This document shows, in pieces, positions 1-9,313 of a DNA stretch of 64,000 nt (its first letter is position 1; every line of letters starts with the position of its first letter). This DNA is from Bradyrhizobium sp. (GTDB lineage: Bacteria; Pseudomonadota; Alphaproteobacteria; Rhizobiales; Beijerinckiaceae), in assembly GCA_004799435.1 (NCBI GenBank), contig SSMV01000056.1, positions 26,051 through 90,050 on the forward strand, written 5' to 3'. The position numbers were made by a program, and so were the translations under genes. The notes beneath the pieces were generated by a model that saw only the letters and a list, made by a program, of their open reading frames with translations, searched no databases and had not been told where the DNA came from.

Positions 1-767
1 GCGCCCGCCGCATAGCGCGCGGTCTCGCCCCAGCCGCGCCCCGAAATGCGCGCGAGATAATGAAGCGGCGGCGCGCCATGCGCGACGAGCCACCCAAAAT
101 GCGGGGCGACGGCGAGCGCCGCGACGGCCGCGGCGAGATAGGGCGACGGGCCGGCGAACCAGCGCCGCCGCTCGGGATGCTGAAGCGCGGCGATCAGGCA
201 TGTGGCGGCCAATTCAAGCGCGAAATATTTCGACAGCAGCGCCAGCCCCATGAGGAGGCCGAAGAGCAGCGCGTCACGCAACCGTCGCTCGTCGATCGAT
301 CGGACGAAAAAATAAAGCGTCCACGGCCATAGCGAGAGGAAGATCGCGTTCGCGTTATATTTATAGGCGAGGAACGTATAGAAGGGCGTCAAGATGAGCA
401 GCGCGGTCGCCGCGATGCGCGTCGCGCCGCCGGCGAAACGACCGATCAACGCCCAGGCGCCGAGCAGGCCGATCGCCGCATTCAGCGTCGAGAGCAGGCC
501 GAAGGCCCAGCCGGCGCGCGGAAAGACGAGAAACCACAGGCCGCAGAGCCACGCCCAGAAGGGCGGATGCTGATTATAGCCGAGCTGGAATTCGCGGCCC
601 CAGACATAGGCCTCAGCCATATCGTTATGGATCGCGGTCGCGACTTCCGAAATCGCGAAATAACCCGACCAGACGAGCACGAAGGCGATGATGATCGCCG
701 TCAGGGTCAGGCCGTTCGGCTTGGGCCAACGATTGGCCCCGCCGTCATTCGCTTCTGTATTGGCCAT
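1..767 (-). CDS. ArnT/PMT-like family 39 glycosyltransferase, truncated by window edge
   Basis: Reading the minus strand from the ATG at 767 gives an open frame of 255 codons that runs off the left edge, so only the N-terminal part is present. A first membrane segment (about residues 21-38) is followed by a periplasmic loop with NDMAEAYVWGRE and GYNQHPPFWAW. This acidic motif and the HPP motif are typical of GT-C glycosyltransferases of the PMT_2/ArnT family, which move a sugar from a polyprenyl-phosphate donor to a lipid or protein acceptor at the outer face of the inner membrane. Several more hydrophobic segments follow. Acceptor and donor cannot be told from the sequence. Family assignment is good; the specific role is unknown. 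Confidence 0.8.
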   Translation of the reverse strand, partial: MANTEANDGGANRWPKPNGLTLTAIIIAFVLVWSGYFAISEVATAIHNDMAEAYVWGREFQLGYNQHPPFWAWLCGLWFLVFPRAGWAFGLLSTLNAAIGLLGAWALIGRFAGGATRIAATALLILTPFYTFLAYKYNANAIFLSLWPWTLYFFVRSIDERRLRDALLFGLLMGLALLSKYFALELAATCLIAALQHPERRRWFAGPSPYLAAAVAALAVAPHFGWLVAHGAPPLHYLARISGRGWGETARYAAG

Positions 768-937
768 GCCGATCCCTGCCGCCGCGGGCGCGTCGGAATA
801 GCCGGATTGGCGGGCAAGGCCAAGCCGCAAGGCGCGATTGGGGCGGCGAGACAAGAAATGCTATCAGCGGACGCCGGCGCGCGCGGGCGCGAAAACGCAG
901 AGCGCCGAAGAAAACGGATTGTCTCGGAGCCAGCCCG

Positions 938-1813
938 ATGCCTGTCCTTGTTCCCCGTCGCGCCTTTCTCGCCGGCGTCGCCGCCGCGGCTTTCACCGCG
1001 CCGGCGCGCGCCGACGATTCCACCGCCTCGGCCGAGGCGCTGATCGCGGTCATCGAGCAGGCGGCTGGTGGGCGGCTTGGCGTCGCGGTCATCGATTCCG
1101 GTTCCAAACGGAGCATCGGCCATCGGGCCGACGAGCGCTTCCCGATGTGCTCGACCTTCAAGGTTCTCGCCGCCGGCGCGGTTTTGAAACGGGTCGACGC
1201 CGGGACGGAGCGGCTCGACCGGCGGCTTCCCTATGGGCCTTCCGACCTGCTCGACTATGCGCCCATCGCCAAATCCCATGTCGGCGAAGGCGCGATGAGC
1301 CTCGCCGACGCCTGCGCCGCGGCGATCCAATGGAGCGACAACACCGCCGCCAATCTCGTGCTGGCGACGATCGGCGGCCCGGCCGGGGTCACCGACTTCG
1401 CCCGTTCGCTCGGCGACGTCGTGACGCGCCTCGATCGCAACGAGCCGAGCCTCAATAGCGCCATTCCCGGCGACCCGCGCGACACGACCTCGCCGTACGC
1501 GATGGCGCGCGATCTGCAGGCGTTGCTCCTCGGCGACGCTTTGTCGGAAGCCTCGCGCAAACAACTCGAAGCCTGGATGGTCGGCAATCAGACCGGCGGC
1601 CCGCGACTGCGCGCCGGCCTGCCGGCCGATTGGGGGATCGGCGACAAAACCGGCAGCGGCGATCATGGCGTCGCCAACACCATCGCCATTCTGCGGCCGC
1701 CGGGTCGCGCGCCGCTTTTCGTCGCCGTCTATTACGCCGAGTCGGATCGGTCTATGGATGACCGCAACGCCGTCAATCGCGACGTCGCGCTGGTGATCGC
1801 CGCGGCGATGTGA
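938..1813 (+). CDS. bla: Class A (serine) beta-lactamase with Tat-type signal peptide
   Basis: The 291-residue product has all class A landmarks in order: STFK (active-site Ser and Lys), SDN, EPSLN (the Glu of the omega loop) and DKTGSGDHG (KTG box). It should hydrolyse beta-lactams in the periplasm. The N-terminus reads PRRAFLAG followed by a hydrophobic stretch and an Ala-rich cleavage region ending near ARAD, which looks like a twin-arginine signal. Length is usual for the family. The following TPP enzyme gene begins about 30 bases downstream and may be co-transcribed. No LysR/AmpR-type regulator is adjacent, so there is no sign of induction. The substrate range (penicillinase, cephalosporinase, extended spectrum) cannot be read from the motifs alone. 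Confidence 0.93.
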   Translation: MPVLVPRRAFLAGVAAAAFTAPARADDSTASAEALIAVIEQAAGGRLGVAVIDSGSKRSIGHRADERFPMCSTFKVLAAGAVLKRVDAGTERLDRRLPYGPSDLLDYAPIAKSHVGEGAMSLADACAAAIQWSDNTAANLVLATIGGPAGVTDFARSLGDVVTRLDRNEPSLNSAIPGDPRDTTSPYAMARDLQALLLGDALSEASRKQLEAWMVGNQTGGPRLRAGLPADWGIGDKTGSGDHGVANTIAILRPPGRAPLFVAVYYAESDRSMDDRNAVNRDVALVIAAAM

Positions 1814-1842
1814 CGTTTGGTGAGGCTTCGACGGGAGACGAG

Positions 1843-3387
1843 ATGAACGGCGCCGAGGCCATTTTGCGCACGCTCGCCGACAATGGCGTCGAAGTCTGCT
1901 TCACCAATCCCGGCACCAGCGAGATGCAGTTCGTCGCCGCTTTCGACCGCGAGCCGCGGCTGCGACCCATTCTCTGCCTCTTCGAAGGCGTCGCCAGCGG
2001 CGCGGCCGATGGCTACGCCCGCATCAAGGGCAAGCCTGCCGCGACGCTGCTGCATCTTGGTCCCGGCCTCGCCAACGCCTCGGCCAATCTGCACAATGCG
2101 CAGCGCGCGCATACGCCGATCGTCAATCTGGTCGGCGATCACGCGACCTATCATCGCAATCTGGAGGCGCCGCTCGCCTCCGACATCGCCGCGCTCGCCA
2201 GACTGAACTCGATCTGGACCAGGACGGGCGAGACCACTGACGCCTTGGTCGCGCTGGCCTCGGAAGCGGTTGCGGCGTGTCAGGCCGGCGCCGGCGGAAC
2301 GGCGACGCTGATCCTGCCGGCCGATTGCGCCTGGTCGGACGCGAGCGGGCTGGGTCCGAGGGTCGTGGCGCCGCCGCGTTCGCGCTGCGATGTCGCGCGC
2401 ATCGCCAAGTTTGCGGCTGCGCTGAAATCGGCGCGGGCGCCGGCGATCCTGATGGGCGGCGGGGCGCTGAGCGAGGCGGGTCTCTTCGCCGCCGGGCGCA
2501 TCGCGCGCTTCGGCGTGCGCATCGTCATCGACACATTTTTCGCGCTTCAGCCGCGCGGCGCCGGACGCTTCGCGCCCGAGCGGCTGCCCTATTTCGGCGA
2601 GGCGGCCGTTGCGAGCCTCGCTGGCGTCGATTTTCTGGCGCTGGCCGCAACCAAGCCGCCGGTCGCCTTCTTCGCCTATCCCGGCGTGCCGAGTCTGCTA
2701 GCGCCGCCGGATTGCACGCTCGAAACTCTGGCGACGCTGGAAGAGGACGCGAGTTTCGCGCTTCAATCGTTGGCGGATGCGCTTGATGCGCCGGCCGCGC
2801 CGATCCTCGCGCCGCAGACGATCGGCGACACCTCGCCGGACGGTCCGCTGACAGCCGAGGCGATCGGGATCTCGCTCGCCCGCCATATGCCGGAGGACGC
2901 GATCATCGCCGAAGACGCGGTGACCTCGGGCCTGCCGGTCTATACGCAGACCCTCGGCGCCCGTCGGCACGACTGGCTCTGTCTGACCGGCGGCGCCATC
3001 GGCCAGGGCCTGCCGGCGGCGGTCGGCGCCGCGGTCGCCGCGCCGGAGCGCAAGGTCATCGCGCTCACCGGCGACGGCTCGGGCGCCTATGTGCTGCAGA
3101 GCCTGTGGACCATGGCGCGCGAGAAGCTCGATGTCGTCACGATCGTCTGCGCCAATCGCGCCTATCGCATTCTCGATGTCGAATTCGCCCGCACCAAATC
3201 GGGCGAGCCGGGCCCGCAGGCGCGCCGGATGTTCGCGCTCGACGAGCCACATCTCGACTGGACGGCGCTGGCGCGCGGCTTCGGCGTTCCCGCCGTGCGG
3301 TGCGAGAGCGGCGAAAGCTTCGACGCCGAACTTGCGCGCGCCGTCGCGACCAAGGGCCCGACGCTGATCGAGGCGGTCATCCCATAG
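1843..3387 (+). CDS. Thiamine-pyrophosphate enzyme, acetolactate synthase large-subunit-like
   Basis: The 514-residue protein has the three-domain layout of TPP-dependent decarboxylases. The N-terminal PYR domain carries CLFEGVASGAADGYAR with the cofactor-activating Glu; a central domain follows; the C-terminal PP domain has the GDGSGAY...CANRAYRIL diphosphate-binding motif. I chose the ATG at 1843 because a purine-rich GGGAGACGAG lies just upstream; an in-frame GTG at 1810 would overlap the beta-lactamase stop. Relatives are annotated as acetolactate synthase large subunit or benzoylformate decarboxylase-like. No small regulatory subunit (ilvH/ilvN) is beside it, so a housekeeping role in branched-chain amino acid synthesis is doubtful. 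The substrate is unknown. Its 3' end overlaps the convergent amine oxidase gene by 11 bases. Confidence 0.8.
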   Translation: MNGAEAILRTLADNGVEVCFTNPGTSEMQFVAAFDREPRLRPILCLFEGVASGAADGYARIKGKPAATLLHLGPGLANASANLHNAQRAHTPIVNLVGDHATYHRNLEAPLASDIAALARLNSIWTRTGETTDALVALASEAVAACQAGAGGTATLILPADCAWSDASGLGPRVVAPPRSRCDVARIAKFAAALKSARAPAILMGGGALSEAGLFAAGRIARFGVRIVIDTFFALQPRGAGRFAPERLPYFGEAAVASLAGVDFLALAATKPPVAFFAYPGVPSLLAPPDCTLETLATLEEDASFALQSLADALDAPAAPILAPQTIGDTSPDGPLTAEAIGISLARHMPEDAIIAEDAVTSGLPVYTQTLGARRHDWLCLTGGAIGQGLPAAVGAAVAAPERKVIALTGDGSGAYVLQSLWTMAREKLDVVTIVCANRAYRILDVEFARTKSGEPGPQARRMFALDEPHLDWTALARGFGVPAVRCESGESFDAELARAVATKGPTLIEAVIP

Positions 3388-4627
3388 CGCGCGCCGGCGC
3401 CAGGGCGGCGATCGCCTGTTCGGCGGCGGCGACGCCGGTGAGATAGGCGCCATGGGCGGTCGAGTAATCGGCGCGCGAGCAGGCTTCGCCGGCGAAGAAC
3501 AGACGGTTCTCGACCGGCTCGGCGAGCGCGGCGCGATCGTCGGCGCGGCCGGGCAGGGCGTAGGAATATGCGCCGCGGGCGAAGGGGTCGTCGCCCCAGC
3601 CGTGGAAGGCGAGTGGCGCAATGCGCCGCGCGAAATCGCCGCCGTAAAGGCCGATGAGTTCACCGCGCGCGAAATCGAAGAAGGCCGCTTCGCCGCCCGC
3701 CTCAAGATCGGCGGCCAGCGCGCCGCCGAAATAGCATTCGATCATCGGCCGGCCGAGCGGACGGAACTGATAGCCAGCGGTGGCGACGGAATTGAGTTTG
3801 CCGAAGACGCGCGTATCCGGTTCGAAACCTTCCGCGTCGGCCAGCGAGAGGAACAGCTTGTCGTCATGGCCCAAGGGCAGCCCCGCCGCCGCGCGCGTCT
3901 TGGCCGGCAACGCGGGCGCGAACAGCGCCTCATTGGCGGCGATGATTGCGCTCGGCAGGGTCACGATCGCCGCGTCGGCCTCGATCGCGCCGCGCGCCGT
4001 CTCGATGCGCAGGCGGCGACCGCCGTGATCGATGCGGGTTGCGACGCTGTCGAAAGCGAAATCGAGGCCTGCGCCATGGGCGACGATCGTCGCGCCATAG
4101 CCTTGCGCGATACGCCAATTGACGCCGTCGTCGCCATAGCGGCCGAGATCGCGCGCCGAGACGCGTTCGAGCGCCGCGCCGCTGTAATAGCCGCTGACGG
4201 CGTCGAGCAGCGCGTTCCATTTTCCGCCTCTTTCGAGCAGGTCGGCGAGCGGGCGGTCGGGCTCGCTCTCGCTCAACGCGTCGGCGCGCTCGTGCAGCGC
4301 CCAGAGCGCGGCGCGCAATTCGCCCGATTCGGCCGCCGACAATCCCGGCTGCGCCGAAGCGCGCGACCAGGGCGGCGGCGTGCGGTCGATTGTTCGCCCT
4401 TGCGCTTCGGCGATGCTGGTCCACGGGTTGCGCTCGGCCGAATGCAGCCAGCCGCAGCCGAGATCGAGCGGAAAGCTGCCGGCCTCGACGGTCCAGGCGC
4501 GACCGCCTGGACGCGACCTGGCTTCGACGATCAGCGCTGTAAGGCCGGCCTCGCGAAGTCGCCGCGCCGCGCCGATCCCCGCCGCGCCGCCGCCGATCAC
4601 CGCGACTTGAACGTCGCTCCTGGCCAT
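3377..4627 (-). CDS. FAD-dependent amine oxidase (flavin monoamine oxidase family)
   Basis: The 416-residue protein opens with VAVIGGGAAGIGAARRL, a dinucleotide-binding Rossmann motif, followed by RPGGRAWT, the GG-R-T motif of the amine oxidase family. The C-terminus has LFFAGEACSRADYSTAHGA, the second FAD contact of monoamine and polyamine oxidases. The start at 4627 has AGGAGT about seven bases upstream; the open frame continues further up but without family similarity. It probably oxidises a primary or secondary amine with O2. It lies head to tail with proA (80 bases) and converges on the TPP enzyme. The substrate cannot be inferred. Confidence 0.85.
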   Translation of the reverse strand: MARSDVQVAVIGGGAAGIGAARRLREAGLTALIVEARSRPGGRAWTVEAGSFPLDLGCGWLHSAERNPWTSIAEAQGRTIDRTPPPWSRASAQPGLSAAESGELRAALWALHERADALSESEPDRPLADLLERGGKWNALLDAVSGYYSGAALERVSARDLGRYGDDGVNWRIAQGYGATIVAHGAGLDFAFDSVATRIDHGGRRLRIETARGAIEADAAIVTLPSAIIAANEALFAPALPAKTRAAAGLPLGHDDKLFLSLADAEGFEPDTRVFGKLNSVATAGYQFRPLGRPMIECYFGGALAADLEAGGEAAFFDFARGELIGLYGGDFARRIAPLAFHGWGDDPFARGAYSYALPGRADDRAALAEPVENRLFFAGEACSRADYSTAHGAYLTGVAAAEQAIAALAPARAMG

Positions 4628-4706
4628 CCGAACTCCTATCGGCGTCGCCTCGCGCAGCCGGCTGCGACGCGACATGCGAGAGGCGGCTTGCGGGCAAACC
4701 GGCCGC

Positions 4707-6035
4707 TCAGGCCCGCGTCTGCCCGTCGCCGCGCACGCGATATTTGAAGGTGCAGAGCTGTTCGACGCCGACCGGTCCGCGCGCATGCATGCGGCCGGTG
4801 GCGATGCCGATTTCGGCGCCGAAACCAAACTCGCCGCCATCGGCGAATTGGGTCGAGGCGTTGACCAGCACGATCGCCGAATCGACTTGCCGCAGGAATT
4901 TTTCCGCCGCCGCCTTGTCCTCGGTGACGATGCAATCGGTGTGATGCGAGCCATAGGTCTCGATATGGTCGATCGCCGCGTCGAGCCCGTCGACCACCTT
5001 CACCGCGATGATCGCGTCGAGATATTCGGCGCGCCAGTCGAATTCGCGCGCCGGCGTCACCGCGCCGTTCACGGCGCGCGTCGCTTCGTCGCCGCGCACC
5101 GCGCAGCCGGCGGCGATCAGGGCCTCGACAAGCGGCTTGAGCATGGTGGGCGCGGCTTCGCGATCGACCAACAGCGTCTCCGCGGCGCCGCAGACGCCGG
5201 TGCGGCGCATCTTGGAGTTGACGACGATTTTCAGCGCCTTGCCGAGGTCGGCGGCGCGATCGATATAGACATGCACCACGCCTTCGAGATGGGCGAAGAC
5301 CGGCACCCGCGCCTCGCGCTGCACGCGCTCGACCAGGTTCTTGCCGCCGCGCGGCACGATGACGTCGAGCGCGCCGCCCAAACCTTCAAGCATCTCGCCG
5401 ACCGCTTCGCGCGAGGTCGAGGGCGCGCGCGAGATCGCCGCTTCCGGAAGCCCGGCTTCGCGCAAGCCGGCGACGAGGCAGGCGTGGATCGCGGCGGAAG
5501 AGTGAAAACTGTCCGAGCCGCCGCGCAGCACCACCGCGTCGCCGGCCTTGAGGCAAAGCGCGCCGGCGTCGGCGGTCACATTGGGCCGGCTCTCATAGAT
5601 GACGCCGACGACGCCGAGCGGCGTCGCGACGCGCTCGATGATAAGGCCATTGGGTCGCTCGAAGGTCGCCAGCAAGCGGCCGACCGGATCGGGGAGGGCG
5701 GCGACCGTCTCGACGCCGCTCGCCATGGCTTCGATGCGCGCCGCGTCAAGCGCCAGCCGATCGAGGAAGGCCGGCGCGACGCCCTTGGCGCGCGCCGCTT
5801 CGAGGTCGCGGGCGTTGGCCGCCAGAATTTCGCTGCCGCGCTCGCGCAATATCCGCGCCGCGGCGATCAGGGCGCGGCTCTTGGCCCCGGCCGGCGCATT
5901 GGCGAGAATGCGCGCCGCGCGCTTGGCCTCCGCGCCGATCGCCCGCATTTCAGCCCGCGCTTCCGCCGCCTCGGAGAGAGGCTTTGACGAAACGATCTTC
6001 GGCGAGGCGATGTTGGGCGTGGCGGACTGGGTCAT
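4707..6035 (-). CDS. proA: Glutamate-5-semialdehyde dehydrogenase (gamma-glutamyl phosphate reductase)
   Basis: ProA reduces gamma-glutamyl phosphate to glutamate-5-semialdehyde with NADPH, the second step of proline synthesis. The 442-residue product has the aldehyde-dehydrogenase-like fold with the catalytic cysteine in [12 protein letters not shown] and the cofactor-region motifs [17 protein letters not shown] and LRGGSDS. Length is slightly above the usual 415-425 because of an N-terminal extension of about 20 residues. The partner kinase gene proB is not adjacent but lies about 33 kb away in this window, at 38184. The next gene upstream is lysC (93 bases), transcribed the same way. Confidence 0.95.
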   Translation of the reverse strand: MTQSATPNIASPKIVSSKPLSEAAEARAEMRAIGAEAKRAARILANAPAGAKSRALIAAARILRERGSEILAANARDLEAARAKGVAPAFLDRLALDAARIEAMASGVETVAALPDPVGRLLATFERPNGLIIERVATPLGVVGVIYESRPNVTADAGALCLKAGDAVVLRGGSDSFHSSAAIHACLVAGLREAGLPEAAISRAPSTSREAVGEMLEGLGGALDVIVPRGGKNLVERVQREARVPVFAHLEGVVHVYIDRAADLGKALKIVVNSKMRRTGVCGAAETLLVDREAAPTMLKPLVEALIAAGCAVRGDEATRAVNGAVTPAREFDWRAEYLDAIIAVKVVDGLDAAIDHIETYGSHHTDCIVTEDKAAAEKFLRQVDSAIVLVNASTQFADGGEFGFGAEIGIATGRMHARGPVGVEQLCTFKYRVRGDGQTRA

Positions 6036-6128
6036 TGGCGGGTTGGGGGGTGGCGTTGAGGCGCCCTTTTAGCACGCGGGCGCGCCGCTGACACCCCAAA
6101 CGATGCTCCTTGCGCGGGCAGGCGACGC

Positions 6129-7367
6129 TCAGGCTTTGACGTCGAGCCCGTAAAGCGTGTGCAAAGTGCGCACGGCGAGCTCGGTATAGGCCTCGTCGAT
6201 CAGCATCGAGAACTTGATCTCGGAAGTGGTGATCGCGCGAATGTTGATCCCCTTCTCGGCCAGCGCCTTAAATGCGCGGGCGGCGACGCCGGAGTGGCTG
6301 CGCATGCCGATGCCAATCGCCGAAATCTTCACCACATCGGGCGTGCCCTGCAGCGCCGTATAGCCGATCTTGTCGCGTCGCGATTCGAGCAGCGCCTTGG
6401 CGCGATCGAATTCGGCGCCCGGCACGGTGAAGGTGATGTCGGTCGTCGCCGCGTCGTCGGAGACGACCTGGATGATCATGTCGACATTGATATTGGCCTC
6501 GGCGAGAGGCCCGAAGATCGCCGCCGCGACGCCCGGCTTGTCGGCGACCTTGCGCAGGGTGAGTTGCGCCTCGTCGCGCGAAAAGGCGATGCCGGTCACC
6601 ACCTGCTTTTCCACGATGTCCTCCTCGTCGCAAATCAGCGTGCCGAGCCTGGGGTCGGCGGGATCGTCGAAAGACGAGCGCACGTAGGTGCGCACATTAT
6701 GCACCATGGCGACTTCGACCGAGCGCACCTGCAGCACTTTGGCGCCGAGTGACGCCATTTCCAGCATTTCCTCGAACGACACCCGATCGAGCCGCTGAGC
6801 CCTTGGCACGACGCGCGGATCGGTGGTGTAGACGCCGTCGACGTCGGTGTAGATATCGCAACGATCGGCGTGGAGCGCCGCGGCGAGCGCGACGGCTGAC
6901 GTGTCCGAGCCGCCTCGGCCGAGCGTCGTGACCTGGCCCGTCTCGGCGTGCACGCCCTGAAAGCCGGCGACGACCGCGATCTCTCCCTTGGCGAAGCCGG
7001 CGATGATCCTGGCGCCGTCGACGCTCTCGATGCGGGCCGCGCCATGGGCGGCGTCAGTGGCGAGCGGGATCTGCCAGCCCTGCCAGGAGCGGGCGTTCAA
7101 GCCCATGTCCTTGAGCACGATCGCCAGCAGGCCGGCGGTGACGAGTTCGCCAGAGGCGACCACCGCGTCATATTCGGCCGGGTCATAGACCGGCGCCGCC
7201 TCGCGACACCAGGCGACCAGTTCGTTTGTCTTGCCCGACATGGCCGAGACGACGACCGCCACCTCCGCGCCGGCGTCGACTTCGCGTTTGACGTGCCGGG
7301 CGACATTGCGAATGCGCTCGACGTTGGCGACCGAGGTGCCGCCAAACTTCATCACCAGACGCGCCAT
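6129..7367 (-). CDS. lysC: Aspartate kinase
   Basis: LysC phosphorylates aspartate, the entry to lysine, threonine and methionine synthesis. The 412-residue product begins MARLVMKFGGTSVAN, the KFGGTS signature, has the GRGGSDTSA motif for aspartate and ATP binding, and ends with two ACT-type regulatory domains (from about residue 265), including a VDMIIQ stretch. The ACT pair implies feedback control by end-product amino acids, as is known for the family. It is divergent from ubiG across 130 bases, so the promoters of both probably lie in that gap. Confidence 0.96.
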   Translation of the reverse strand: MARLVMKFGGTSVANVERIRNVARHVKREVDAGAEVAVVVSAMSGKTNELVAWCREAAPVYDPAEYDAVVASGELVTAGLLAIVLKDMGLNARSWQGWQIPLATDAAHGAARIESVDGARIIAGFAKGEIAVVAGFQGVHAETGQVTTLGRGGSDTSAVALAAALHADRCDIYTDVDGVYTTDPRVVPRAQRLDRVSFEEMLEMASLGAKVLQVRSVEVAMVHNVRTYVRSSFDDPADPRLGTLICDEEDIVEKQVVTGIAFSRDEAQLTLRKVADKPGVAAAIFGPLAEANINVDMIIQVVSDDAATTDITFTVPGAEFDRAKALLESRRDKIGYTALQGTPDVVKISAIGIGMRSHSGVAARAFKALAEKGINIRAITTSEIKFSMLIDEAYTELAVRTLHTLYGLDVKA

Positions 7368-7497
7368 GACGATTCCAGGAGCCCGGGATTCCAGAAGCCC
7401 AGGCAGTCTCTTACCCGCGCGGCTCGCGCCGTCGCGCTGGCGCGCGTATAAAGGCGCTTCCCAGGCCGGTCAACGCCTGCAAACCGGGATTAGCCGC

Positions 7498-8250
7498 ATG
7501 GTCGCCGCCGCCGGCGTCATCGACGAGGAAGTCAGACGCTTCGCCGCGCTGGGCGACGAATGGTGGAATCCATCGGGGCCGATGGCGGCCTTGCATCGCA
7601 TCGCGCCGCTGCGGATCGGCTGGATGCGCGATACGATCCTCGGCCATTTCGGCCGCGCCGCCGGAGCCGATGCGGCGCCGCTTGCGGGCCTGAGGCTGCT
7701 CGATGTCGGCTGTGGCGGCGGCCTCGTTGCCGAGCCTCTCGCGCGCCTCGGCGCCGAAGTCCTCGGCCTCGATCCCGCCGAGGCGGCGATTGCCGCCGCG
7801 CGCGCCCATGCCGAGGCGACCGGCGCACGGCTCGCCTATCGGGTCGGCACGGTGGAGGATCTCGTTGCCGAGGGCGCGCGCTTCGACGTGGTGAGCGCAA
7901 TGGAAGTCGTCGAACATGTTCCAGACGTCCCGGCCTTTGTCGCGGCGGCGACCCGTCTCGTCGCGCCGGACGGATTGTTCCTCGCTTCGACCCTCAATCG
8001 CACGCTAAAAAGCTTCGCACTGGCGATCGTCGGGGCCGAATATGTGCTGGGCTGGGTGCCCAAGGGCACGCATCGCTGGGAGCAATTCGTCACGCCGGCC
8101 GAATTCGCCGCGGCGTTTGAAGCGGCCGGATTCCGCGAGACGGCGCGGCGCGGAACGGTGCTGGATGTGGCGCGCGGCGCATGGCGTCTGTCGCGCGACG
8201 ACAGCGTGAACTATTTCATCGCAGCGCACAGGGCGGAAGGCGTTCGATAG
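7498..8250 (+). CDS. ubiG: Ubiquinone biosynthesis O-methyltransferase
   Basis: UbiG carries out both SAM-dependent O-methylations of ubiquinone synthesis. The 250-residue product has DEWWNPSGPMAALH near the N-terminus, typical of UbiG, then the SAM-binding motif I LLDVGCGGGLVAEPLARLG, and MEVVEHVPD. The C-terminal KGTHRWEQFVTP is also characteristic. I start at the ATG at 7498 because similarity begins there; the open frame extends into the lysC promoter region. The second ubiquinone gene in the window is ubiA at 45951, unlinked. The divergent lysC/ubiG arrangement is one I recall from other alphaproteobacteria. Confidence 0.94.
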   Translation: MVAAAGVIDEEVRRFAALGDEWWNPSGPMAALHRIAPLRIGWMRDTILGHFGRAAGADAAPLAGLRLLDVGCGGGLVAEPLARLGAEVLGLDPAEAAIAAARAHAEATGARLAYRVGTVEDLVAEGARFDVVSAMEVVEHVPDVPAFVAAATRLVAPDGLFLASTLNRTLKSFALAIVGAEYVLGWVPKGTHRWEQFVTPAEFAAAFEAAGFRETARRGTVLDVARGAWRLSRDDSVNYFIAAHRAEGVR

Positions 8251-8300
8251 GCCGGACGGTCCGCCCGAGCGGGCCAAGGAAAGCGAGGGCGCGCAGGCCA

Positions 8301-9245
8301 ATGTCCGGCAAACCGTCAGACGCGGATCAGACGTTGCTGAAACCCGCCGCCGGCCTCCTCGGCCTGATGCGGCGCCTCGCCGCCGCGCTGCCGCCCGCCG
8401 AGCGCCGCGCGCTGGCGATGACCCTCGTCGAAAACGACGCCGACGAGATCAAGTTTCGTCGCAGCGGCGCGACTTGGACAATTGCGCCCTGGGACCGGGT
8501 GATCTCGCAATTCCTGTTCGCCAACGGCAGTTTTCAGGGGGACGAAATTCATGCAGTCCTCAACTGGATGCGACGCCACAATCGCTTCGCCGCTCGGCGC
8601 GACTGCATCGTCGATGTCGGCGCGAACATCGGGACTACCGCCATCCCCTTCGCGCGCGCGACGACGTGCCGGGTTGTCGCGATTGAGCCTATGCCCGAGC
8701 CGTTCGCCTTGCTAACGCGCAATGTCGCGGACAATGACCTCACTCGGCGCGTGAGTTGCGTTCGCGCCGCCGTCATCGCCGGAGCCGCGAAGACCGTTCG
8801 CGTGGTCGTTCCGGTCGACAATGGCGGCGCCGGCGAGGTCGTCCGGCCCGGTCGCCGGCCGAGCTTCGACGGGCGGGAGGAGGTGCGCGTCGAGGCGCAG
8901 TCGCCGGCCGACGGTCTGAGCGCCATTCTCGATCGGCAGGGCGTGGCGCCCGAGCGCATCGCCTTCGTGTGGAGCGACACCCAGGGATGCGAAATCGACG
9001 TCATTGAGACCGGCCTCCCGCTGTGGGCGGCAGGCGCGCCGCTGTTCACCGAATTCGATCCCCGCTTCTACGGCCCCGAAGGGAGCGGTCAACTTGCCGA
9101 AGCCGCGCGCAAGCGCTTCGCCGCTTTCATCCCCAGCGAAAGGTTGATCGAAGATCCCAAGGCGGCGCCGAGCCCCATCGCCGATCTACCTGCCTATTGC
9201 CGGAGCCGCGGCGAGGCGACCAGCGATTGCCTGCTCATCCCCTAA
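8301..9245 (+). CDS. FkbM-family SAM-dependent methyltransferase
   Basis: The 314-residue product has a central methyltransferase domain with VDVGANIGTTAIPFA as SAM motif I and VVAIEPMPEPFALL as motif II, as in the FkbM family, which O-methylates sugars or other small acceptors. The C-terminal part has VWSDTQGCEIDVIETG, matching the conserved FkbM D-x-Q/E-G motif. The ATG at 8301 lies 50 bases after ubiG, so it may be co-transcribed. The acceptor is unknown; a role in cell-surface polysaccharide modification would fit the family but has no local support beyond the nearby glycosyltransferase at 11063. Confidence 0.82.
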   Translation: MSGKPSDADQTLLKPAAGLLGLMRRLAAALPPAERRALAMTLVENDADEIKFRRSGATWTIAPWDRVISQFLFANGSFQGDEIHAVLNWMRRHNRFAARRDCIVDVGANIGTTAIPFARATTCRVVAIEPMPEPFALLTRNVADNDLTRRVSCVRAAVIAGAAKTVRVVVPVDNGGAGEVVRPGRRPSFDGREEVRVEAQSPADGLSAILDRQGVAPERIAFVWSDTQGCEIDVIETGLPLWAAGAPLFTEFDPRFYGPEGSGQLAEAARKRFAAFIPSERLIEDPKAAPSPIADLPAYCRSRGEATSDCLLIP

Positions 9246-9313
9246 GTCGCGCGGGGGAAGCGTCGGCGAGGCGGCGAGAGCCCAAGCGGCGCCGCGCCGC
9301 CGCGCGGTTCGCT

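Noticed and set aside
3452..4747. Plus-strand open frame of 431 codons opposite the amine oxidase
   Set aside because: No recognisable motif; the minus strand carries an intact FAD-dependent oxidase with a good ribosome site.
7371..7403. Imperfect 16-base tandem (GATTCCAGGAGCCCGG, then GATTCCAGAAGCCCAGG) between lysC and ubiG
   Set aside because: Short and imperfect, with no symmetry typical of an operator; noted only as sequence.
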